Position numbers and translations under genes: made by a program
Origin: Reticulitermes speratus
Taxonomy: Eukaryota > Arthropoda > Insecta > Blattodea > Rhinotermitidae
Direction of reading: 5' to 3'
Length of the DNA stretch: 64,000 nt
NCBI GenBank assembly: GCA_021186555.1
Contig: JAJKFL010000006.1
Location: forward strand, 4,616,715-4,680,714
Notes under the pieces: model-generated
The model's database searches: none
What the model was told of the DNA's origin: nothing
Seen by the model: only the letters and a program-made list of their open reading frames with translations
Shown here: positions 57,408 to 64,000 of the stretch, one piece after another
Numbering within the stretch: the stretch's first letter is position 1
How the letters are laid out: each line of letters opens with the position of its first letter

Positions 57408-58650
57408 GACTCAGTCCGTACCGCGCAGTAAACACACTCCGTCTCAGTTATACAAACCAGTCAGTTAATGCTGTACAGTGAAATAATCGCTGTTTGTTCT
57501 GAGATCCACACAAAACACATAAATACAGTCCGTACCGCGCAGTAAACACACTCCGTCTCAGTTATACAAACCAGTCAGTTAATGCTGTACAGTGAAATAA
57601 TCGCTGTTTGTTCTGAGATCCACACAAAACACATAAATACAGTCCGTACCGCGCAGTAAACACACTCCGTCTCAGTTATACAAACCAGTCAGTTAATGCT
57701 GTACAGTGAAATAATCGCTGTTTGTTCTGAGATCCACACAAAACACATAAATACAGTCCGTACCGCGCAGTAAACACACTCCGTCTCAGTTATACAAACC
57801 AGTCAGTTAATGTTGTACAGTGAAATAATCGCTGTTTGTTCTGAGATCCACACAAAACACATAAATACAGTCCGTACCGCGCAGTAAACACACTCCGTCT
57901 CAGTTATACAAACCAGTCAGTTAATGTTGTACAGTGAAATAATCGCTGTTTGTTCTGAGATCCACACAAAACACATAAATACAGTCCGTACCGCGCAGTA
58001 AACACACTCCGTCTCAGTTATACAAACCAGTCAGTTAATGCTGTACAGTGAAATAATCGCTGTTTGTTCTGAGATCCACACAAAACACATAAATACAGTC
58101 CGTACCGCGCAGTAAACACACTCCGTCTCAGTTATACAAACCAGTCAGTTAATGTTGTACAGTGAAATAATCGCTGTTTGTTCTGAGATCCACACAAAAC
58201 ACATAAATACAGTCCGTACCGCGCAGTAAACACACTCCGTCTAAGTTATACAAACCAGTCAGTTAATGTTGTACAGTGAAATAATCGCTGTTTGTTCTGA
58301 GATCCACACAAAACACATAAATACAGTCCGTACCGCGCAGTAAACACACTCCGTCTCAGTTATACAAACCAGTCAGTTAATGTTGTACAGTGAAATAATC
58401 GCTGTTTGTTCTGAGATCCACACAAAACACACAAATATAGTCCGTACCGCGCAGTAAACACACTCCGTCTCAGTTATACAAACCAGTCAGTTAATGCTGT
58501 ACAGTGAAATAATCGCTGTTTGTTCTGAGATCCACACAAAACACATAATACAGTCCGTACCGCGCAGTAAACACACTCCGTCTCAGTTATACAAACCAGT
58601 CAGTTAATGCTGTACAGTGAAATAATCGCCGTTTGTTCTAAATTTTAAGT
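57408..58650 (-). repeat. 114-bp satellite array, about 11 units
   Basis: Begins TTTAAACGACTCAGTCCG. Unit starts at 57526, 57640 and 57754 give exactly 114 bp. Ends abruptly in ATCGCCGTTTGTTCTAAAT without the TTAACCC end. Confidence 0.95.
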
Positions 58651-58667
58651 ACTGTAACATGACATAT

Positions 58668-59030
58668 GTCGACCTCGGTGGACTAGTGGTTAGCGTGCTC
58701 GCCACTGGACCCAAAGTTCGCGGGTTCGATCCCGAGGTCGATGGATTTTTAAGGGTGATAAAAATCCGTAGCACAACTTCCTTCGGTCGGATTTACGGCA
58801 TGTAAAAGAACCTTAAGAACCAGAATAAAAATGTTACGTAAGGTAAATTCTCTGCCTGCCAGATGGCTCTGGCGGACACATCAGGATCGACAGAACAGCA
58901 GCGCGGCCAGTTGGCCAGTCACCAACTGCCACGAATGCACACGACTTAGTAACCTCGGAAAGAGGAGGCCCAAGCCCATATAGGGCTGTTGAGCCATGGT
59001 TATTATTATTATTATTATTATTATTATAAC
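58668..59030 (+). repeat. SINE E (tRNA-derived) with (TTA)n tail
   Basis: The tRNA-like head has seven-base acceptor-like arms GACCTCG / CGAGGTC, A box TGGACTAGTGGTTAGCGTG and B box GCGGGTTCGATCCCG, but no normal anticodon arm. The body runs to CATATAGGGCTGTTGAGCCA and a (TTA)n/(ATA)n tail. Confidence 0.75.
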
Positions 59031-59099
59031 ATATTATAATAATATATATATAACATATTATAATATATTTCAGAAAACAGTACAAGACTGGAATACACA

Positions 59100-59330
59100 C
59101 TAAAGTAAGGCTTCTGAAGCAAATGTTAACACATATGGCAGCACTGTAAGGCGTCGCTACTGGTCAACGGACCACTACTTGACGACCTGTAAGAAAGCTG
59201 AAGGCGCATCCCCATCGTTAACTCGTAGCAACTTTCACAGGCAACGTAATGGTGTGTAAATAGCAATGCACACTGCAGGAATGACAATTACCGAGGAATG
59301 GCATGTGACGGCATTCCGGCGTGGCTCCTA
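59100..59330. other. no recognised feature
   Basis: Nothing recognised between SINE E and the following repeats. Confidence 0.35.
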
Positions 59331-59334
59331 AACC

Positions 59335-59645
59335 AGCAAGGCAAATAGATGTAGCATGTTATTCCGAAACGTCGGTAAATTTTTACCAGATTACACGGTG
59401 TCTGATAAGAACCCACTTTCAAGACCACTACATAGATGTGAGAACACTAAAATGGACCTTAAAAACGAAAGTAGGCAGCTGGAAACTGGGTTCATTTTTA
59501 TAATGACAGGGGTCTGGGATGGGTTTTGTGGACACGGTAATGAACGTTCTGGTTCCATAAAGAGGCGAGAGGTGGGGGGGGGGATTTCTTTAGCAGTTGC
59601 GCATGACCTTAAGAAGAGAGACTCTGCTCCATGGAGTTAGTTTTA
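59335..59645 (+). pseudogene. hammerhead-repeat half joined to LINE 3' end
   Basis: GCATGTTATTCCGAAACGTCG at 59353 is followed by LINE tail blocks: AAGACCACTACATAGATGTG, AAAATGGACCTTAAAAACG, ACGGTAATGAACGTTCTGG and CTCCATGGAGTTAG. Confidence 0.6.
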
Positions 59646-59693
59646 TGTATGTAATATTCAATTAGACCCACATACTAAATAAGGCAGGGGCTT

Positions 59694-59800
59694 CAGATTT
59701 TCCAAAAATTTAGAAGCCACCTCAAAATTCTATGCGCAAGAAAGATGACATGAAGCAAGTTCCATACTGAGGACCCAAAAACGTCAAGCGCCACCGTACA
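59694..59800 (+). repeat. dispersed repeat, inverse of 61985-62090
   Basis: TTCCAAAAATTTAGAAGCC, CTCAAAATTCTATGCG, GACATGAAGCAAGTTCCATA and CTGAGGACCCAAAAACG match the inverse of the later copy. Confidence 0.7.
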
Positions 59801-59879
59801 AAATTTAGTTGCCAGGGCAAACTGGGGCCCGCGATTTGTGCACACTGACATGCGAGTAAGTACTTGGACGTAGACGGAG

Positions 59880-60000
59880 ACTGTCTGCGGTAACGTGTCG
59901 CCGTGTAGTCTGGTATTTGGGAGCAACCTGTAGCTTACATCTTCTGAAACGTCGGTATGTATCTACCAGACTGCACGGTGTCACATTTACCGCCGTGCGG
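59880..60000. repeat. hammerhead-derived fold-back, decayed
   Basis: GTGTAGTCTGGTATTTGGGA and its inverse TATCTACCAGACTGCACGG flank CATCTTCTGAAACGTCGGTA. Confidence 0.55.
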
Positions 60001-60094
60001 TCCTCAAATCTCAGAATTTGGTATAGCAGGCAAAGCAATCTCTCAAAACGATAAGACAGCCATAAAAGAAACTGCAATATATTTATTCAATTTT

Positions 60095-60195
60095 ATTTTT
60101 TCAATGGCTCGACAGCCCCAGCCCCTTGGGGGCCTAGGTCGTTTCACTGTTCGAGGCTTCACGATCACACTTTTTGAGACACACCACACTCGGTA
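60095..60195 (-). repeat. SINE D 3' fragment
   Basis: CAATGGCTCGACAGCCCCAG, GAGGCTTCACGATCACAC, ACACCACACTCGGTA. The tRNA-like head is absent. Confidence 0.7.
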
Positions 60196-60199
60196 TGAT

Positions 60200-60925
60200 G
60201 TAATATAACACATGCGCATTTTAAAATAAGACCTTATTTGTTGTGCTTCTTATACACGATGTTTACCGACGTCGCGGTGCATTAAGCAATGTCACAGTAA
60301 TTAGTAACATGCTGTGAAGTGGAATACTAAATAAAGTGACTTATGTCAATATTATTCTAGCTGAAGTTCCGGGCCCATAACATTGAAAATTATATTATAT
60401 TATCATGTCGTTGCCGAAACGTCGCAGACTACTGTAAGCTCTATAACTGTCCTCCAAGTGCTGACAAAAACATTTTGTAACCTAATTTTCCACGATTCAA
60501 CCCTCTGAAGCCTGAACGGTTACACAAAACCGAAGGCACTTCCCATAGCGATGGCTCTGTGGTACAGCGTCCGTCGTGGAGGTTATCCTGGGCCTCAGCA
60601 ATGGAGGGGAAGTACCGCGTTAACTCAAGTGAATTGAAACCTGCAGGGCGGAGGGAGAAAAAATGAATTCGAGGGGTTTGGAAGTAAAAAGACACGAACT
60701 TTATTACAAGAAAACTGTAAATATAACGATTCTGAGGGTTCCCAGGTACTGCCCTCTCGTCCTTCTGGTAAAGGTTACATCGGAGACAGGGTGATGTTGA
60801 AGGATGAAGCACGTAAAGAGTGGTGGCAGTAGACGGGGAGAGGGGGGGGAGCTGTCACTGCATTTCGGCTGAGACGTTACTGACGTTGGGGCGGATGCAT
60901 TGTGGCGGACATTCTGACGACACTG
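60200..60925. other. mostly unassigned
   Basis: CGTTGCCGAAACGTCG near 60411 is a repeat remnant, and TTCAACCCTCTGAAGCCTGA (60496) resembles the TTAACCC end of the satellite element without its array. Confidence 0.4.
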
Positions 60926-60929
60926 GAAA

Positions 60930-61108
60930 GGCTGAATTGGAGAGGTGTGTTCTCCGAAACGTCCAGACTGGCTCTGGGACCTATCTAGCCTCGTATTCGA
61001 TGGGTACCGCGAGCCTTTCTTTCTCAGAGGGATAAAGCGGCCAGGGCGTGAACCTTACCACTCAGCTCCATCTAGCGCCGAGGTTAAGCATGAGTACAGC
61101 TATACCTC
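60930..61108 (+). repeat. SINE A2, 5'-truncated
   Basis: GACTGGCTCTGGGACCTATC, GATGGGTACCGCGAGCC, AAGCGGCCAGGGCGTGAACC, ATCTAGCGCCGAGGTTAAGC. It runs directly into SINE C. Confidence 0.7.
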
Positions 61109-61385
61109 TCACTGCACTACAAGCCGGAAGGTCGCGGGTTCGATTTCCGATGGTGTCACTGGAATTTTTCATTAACATAATCCTTCCGGTCGCACTATGC
61201 CCCTGGGGTCGACTCAGCCTCTGACAGAAATGAGTACCAGGAATATTTTCTGGCGGCAAAGGCGGCCGGTGATTAGGGCTGACAAACTTACCAGCTTCAT
61301 GCGGCGACTGTTTTGAAATCTGGGAGCCTCAACCTCCTGGAACCCTAAGGGCCTGTCCAGGCCTGTAATGGGACTGCTTTACATT
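61109..61385 (+). repeat. SINE C
   Basis: CACTGCACTACAAGCCGGAA, GTCGCGGGTTCGATTTCCG, GGGTCGACTCAGCCTCTGAC, AACCTCCTGGAACCCTAAG, GGCCTGTAATGGGACTGC. Confidence 0.85.
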
Positions 61386-61389
61386 TTAA

Positions 61390-61780
61390 CAGCTACACCC
61401 CTACTCCCCCTTACGCCTTCCTGTCATGGACAGGGACAACTTTGCCACATGTGCACACAACGTAACGTAACGTAAAACCACAGTCTTCCATCTCCACTTA
61501 CATAAGGAATACCATCTTCATAGGAGAGAATTACACATATTTCGTTAATGGCGCAATTTCGTTTCCTGTTCCGACATTATTTCATCGCATGTCGCGTTCT
61601 AATGCCAAGTCATGACTATCCCATTAAACAATACATGGACATGACATTTCCTGCCAATTTGCACATGGTCGCCGATGAGTAGTCTTACACCTAAATGCGG
61701 CAGGTCTGCTAACTGGTATTTCCAGCCATCTGGTTTTTCTCACTGTGGTCGGTACAGTCGCTAGGCTGCGAGTCTGACAA
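61390..61780. other. no recognised feature beyond a SINE A2 tail
   Basis: ACAGCTACACCCCTACTCCC and CATGGACAGGGACAACTTTG (61390-61445) are a SINE A2 3' end into which SINE C was probably inserted. The remainder is unassigned. Confidence 0.45.
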
Positions 61781-61784
61781 GCGA

Positions 61785-61905
61785 GGAAATGGGGTTTGCT
61801 TTCCAGCAGGGACAAGAGATTTTTTTCTCTTGCAAAGCATCCAAAACAGCTCCAGGGCCCGCCCAGCCTCCCAGTCAATGTATCTCGAATTTTCACAGAG
61901 GGACA
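61785..61905 (+). repeat. SINE A2 fragment
   Basis: GGGTTTGCTTTCCAGCAGGG, CTCCAGGGCCCGCCCAGCCT; truncated after CAATGTATCTCGAATTTTC. Confidence 0.55.
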
Positions 61906-61984
61906 CAGAAATATGCAGTGGGTCTGTATCAGGAGTACACAAATCCCGGACACCAGGTCGCTCGGGCGACTAAACTTTCTACGG

Positions 61985-62090
61985 TGTAGCCTAATATTTG
62001 TGGGTCCTCAGTGTGGTACTTGCTTCATGTCACTCTTCTGGCGTCTAGAATTTTGAGATGGCTTCTAAATGTTTGGAAAATTTTTTGGAC
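61985..62090 (-). repeat. dispersed repeat, inverse of 59694-59800
   Basis: GTGGGTCCTCAGTGTGG, TACTTGCTTCATGTCACTCT, TTTTGAGATGGCTTCTAAAT, GGAAAATTTTTTGGACCC. Confidence 0.7.
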
Positions 62091-62277
62091 CCCTGGTCTA
62101 TATACTCTGGTTTTCAACTTCCTCTGTCAGTACTACCCTGAGGTGTTCCTGGCATGTCTCTATATTTCCAAGACCTAGTTGTGCTAATTATCAAAAATCC
62201 TATTACTATACATCGAATTCTCACAACACAAAACTCAAACTTCATGTTATTTGTACCGTACATTTTTCTTGATTACA

Positions 62278-62558
62278 TAAAATCGTGATCTGACAAATGT
62301 ACACCCTTTATTATCTGTTATATAATACAGTCTATATTAAAAATACATTGACTTCAAGCTTCCGCCGAGATGTTAATGAAATATGTGGTCCACAGATGTT
62401 GTATTAAAAATAGTCCAACATGTTTCGAACTATGTTACAGTTCATCGAGTCCCTGAAGATGAACTGTAACATAGTTCGAAACATGTTGGACTATTTTTAA
62501 TATAAACTTATTAAATAACAGATAATAAAGGGTGTACATTTGTCGGATCACGATTTTA
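62278..62558. mobile_element. double palindrome (nested fold-back)
   Basis: Outer 44-nt arms at 62278-62321 and 62515-62558 (one mismatch; GATCTGACAAATGTACACCC side). Inner perfect 44-nt arms at 62403-62446 and 62458-62501 with an 11-nt spacer. CTTCCGCCGAGATGTTAATG (62358) echoes the TTCCGCCGCGATGTTG flank of other fold-backs. Confidence 0.9.
62448..62492 (+). ncRNA. hammerhead ribozyme motif, type I, complete
   Basis: Stem I AGTCC (62448-62452) with GGACT (62488-62492); CTGAAGA (62453-62459); bulged T; stem II GAACT/AGTTC with loop GTAACAT; GAAA (62478-62481); ACATGT stem III; T17 at 62487 before the predicted cleavage. It sits across the centre of the inner palindrome, so the transcript could alternatively form one long hairpin. 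Confidence 0.72.
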
Positions 62559-62659
62559 CAAAACTCAAAATCGTCCCAATGTCCGTAATTACACCGCCTA
62601 ACTATTCCATACCACGCAGAACTGTACAGTCAAGAGATGGAAAATATAAACAATTCAAG

Positions 62660-63015
62660 ATTACGGTCTTCTGGGATGTGACGCACTATAAATTGGTATA
62701 TGAGTATCGACATTTCGGAGGAACCTGTTGCTCCCATCATAAATGTTCGGAAGAACGCGCTGCCTCCATTTCAAGCACTTGCAAGATCCTCCGAAACGCC
62801 GATACTTAACTACCACACTACACGGCGTCATATCCCGTGAGATCAGAATTTTGATAGTCACTGCAGTAAGCTGTTGCTCCCATCATAAATGTTCGGAAGA
62901 ACGCGCTGCCTCTATTTCAAGCACTTGCAAGATCCTCCGAAACGCCGATACTTAACTACCAAACTACACGACGTCATATCCCGTAAGATCAGAATTTTGA
63001 TAGTCACTGCAGTAA
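62660..63015. repeat. hammerhead-derived fold-back with internal tandem duplication
   Basis: TCTGGGATGTGACGCAC, CATTTCGGAGGAACCTGTTG, then a roughly 146-bp block (CTCCCATCATAAATGTTCGG to AGTCACTGCAGTAAG) present at about 62730-62871 and again 62876-63017. Both halves have lost the ribozyme core. Confidence 0.8.
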
Positions 63016-63129
63016 GAATCTCAAGTTTCACCGTCTTCGTTCTTGGAACTACTTCATCATCAACATCAGACAGGTAAGTAAATAATATCATGGGCCAGCT
63101 CAATCCAATGTGCAACATAAACGTTTCTG

Positions 63130-63185
63130 AAGCTCCTATTTAATATCATCTTCAGTAGACTTCATGGACATCATACCGGTATTAT
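63130..63185 (-). repeat. hammerhead-like repeat, weak stems
   Basis: Minus strand CTGAAGATGATATTAAATAG then GAGCTTCAGAAACGTTTAT keeps both core halves, but stem I pairs for only two bases. Confidence 0.4.
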
Positions 63186-63284
63186 TTCAGATACAAAGCA
63201 ACACCTGATCTACACGTAACTCTCATCTCTCACTTAACTGCGTGTCAGAATCAAGTCCAGGCAGCCTAACCGCGCGTTCACATT

Positions 63285-63490
63285 GTCGACGTCTGGATGG
63301 CGCTGCGGTAGCGTGGCAGGCGGGAAACAGACACTGCCTGCTATGCATCGGAAGGTCCCGAGTTCAAATATCAGCCGTGTGACTGACTGTCAACACGGTT
63401 TTCCTCAGTCCCTCCAGGCAAATACAGGGATAGACATGCCACGACCGACTCCTTCCAAATCCACTAATCATCCTATCAGCTGATGCTTTT
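63285..63490 (+). repeat. SINE F-like element
   Basis: TGGATGGCGCTGCGGTAGCG (A-box-like), GGTCCCGAGTTCAAATATC (B-box-like), GGTTTTCCTCAGTCCCTCCA and CCACTAATCATCCTATCAGC. Single copy in the window, so the family is tentative. Confidence 0.5.
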
Positions 63491-63515
63491 TTCTGAGGCA
63501 CTGTACCATGGTTCA

Positions 63516-63552
63516 ACCCTGACGATGGAGTATGTTCTTCCGAAACGTTGGT
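63516..63552 (+). ncRNA. hammerhead motif, complete core, short stem I
   Basis: Stem I ACC (63516-63518) with GGT (63550-63552); CTGACGA (63519-63525); bulged T; stem II GGAG/TTCC with one wobble; GAAA (63542-63545); ACGT minimal stem III; T17 at 63549. The three-pair stem I makes activity uncertain. Confidence 0.5.
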
Positions 63553-63720
63553 ACGCACCTACCCGACTACCCGGTGTACAAAACCAGAAGACCACGGCAA
63601 GAATATTGCCTGTCATAAAACCTTCAGAATTCTACGTCTTCTTAAATCAAGTTATAAACCAACCGATGCACACTAAAACCACTCTTTAAGTAGCTTTATT
63701 ATAAAATTGTTAAAATTGTA

Positions 63721-63760
63721 CCCCTACACGTGTTTCGATCCTAGGATCATCGTCAGGGGG
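63721..63760 (-). ncRNA. hammerhead ribozyme motif, type I, complete
   Basis: Minus strand: stem I CCCC (63760-63757) with GGGG (63724-63721); CTGACGA (63756-63750); bulged T (63749); stem II GATCC/GGATC; GAAA (63736-63733); stem III from the 8-nt palindrome ACACGTGT; A17 at 63725. It is the longest stem III of the set. Confidence 0.72.
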
Positions 63761-64000
63761 GTTTCTTGCTAAAAGCTACAGTCACTTCAACACATGATTT
63801 AAAATATTCTATCTGCACTTTTAAACATAAACATGGAGTACTCCACCGCAGTACTCCACACCGCACGACACGTAGTACACTCCGCTCCACGCAAAAACAT
63901 TTCATATGCTTTTAATACCACACGCCAGCAGTTCCACAATCTACCAACTACAGTGATTTTATAATTTTACAACTTTTAGCGAATTTTTTACAAGATTTTA

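Noticed and set aside
58670..58745. Functional tRNA gene
   Set aside because: Acceptor-like arms and A/B boxes are present but there is no proper anticodon arm, and it continues into a SINE body with a (TTA)n tail. The same applies to all tRNA-like heads of SINEs A-D.

Overview
The window is eukaryotic, repeat-dominated, AT-leaning DNA. It has spliced coding exons with GT/AG borders, tRNA-derived SINEs with poly(A) or poly(T) tails, non-LTR retrotransposon tails, TA-flanked mariner-type MITEs and long tandem arrays. The combination of repeat families looks like a large insect genome, most likely a cockroach (Blattodea, Periplaneta-like). That assignment is inferred from recognised repeat vocabulary, not from a search.

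Only one gene is supported. It lies on the minus strand from about 15818 down to 539 and continues off the left edge. Six short exons (15818-15800, 11056-10982, 9603-9545, 6591-6511, 2567-2423, 771-539) join in consistent phase into 204 codons with one PDZ domain carrying a GLGF carboxylate-binding loop. Its introns hold a 69-bp tandem array, TAG/TAA microsatellites and a 1.3-kb GAA/GAG polypurine array.

From about 16 kb to 64 kb there is no convincing gene. Tandem arrays: GATA (16.0-17.1 kb), LINE-tail repeat (18.3-19.7), a 114-bp satellite in five arrays in both orientations (23.5-24.1, 34.3-37.4, 45.8-47.4, 55.3-56.2, 57.4-58.6), 99-bp (29.1-29.5), 20-bp (30.8-31.0), palindromic 61-bp (38.2-38.6), 40-bp (40.3-42.1), 92-bp (48.2-50.4) and a GACCGC minisatellite (52.0-52.3). 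SINE families are labelled here A and its older relative A2 (A-box-like TAGCTCAGTCGGTATAGCG), B (ATGGCTCAGGCGGTTAG), C (GGCGCAGTTGGTTGAGGC), D (TGGCCGTGCGGTCTAAGGCG), E (TGGACTAGTGGTTAGCGTG) and F. Several are nested, with visible target-site duplications.

The most interesting signal is a set of dispersed fold-back repeats containing hammerhead-ribozyme-like motifs: CTGANGA, a hairpin, then GAAAC, closed by a complementary stem I, in type I topology with a minimal palindromic stem III. Seven have all core nucleotides and a pairing stem I; many more are decayed. Such motifs are known from Penelope-like retroelements and retrozymes, but no Penelope reverse transcriptase is visible here. A second theme is that several tandem arrays appear to have grown from the ends or interiors of transposable elements, and a third is a composite SINE (D inside A) present at two loci, each with its own target-site duplication.
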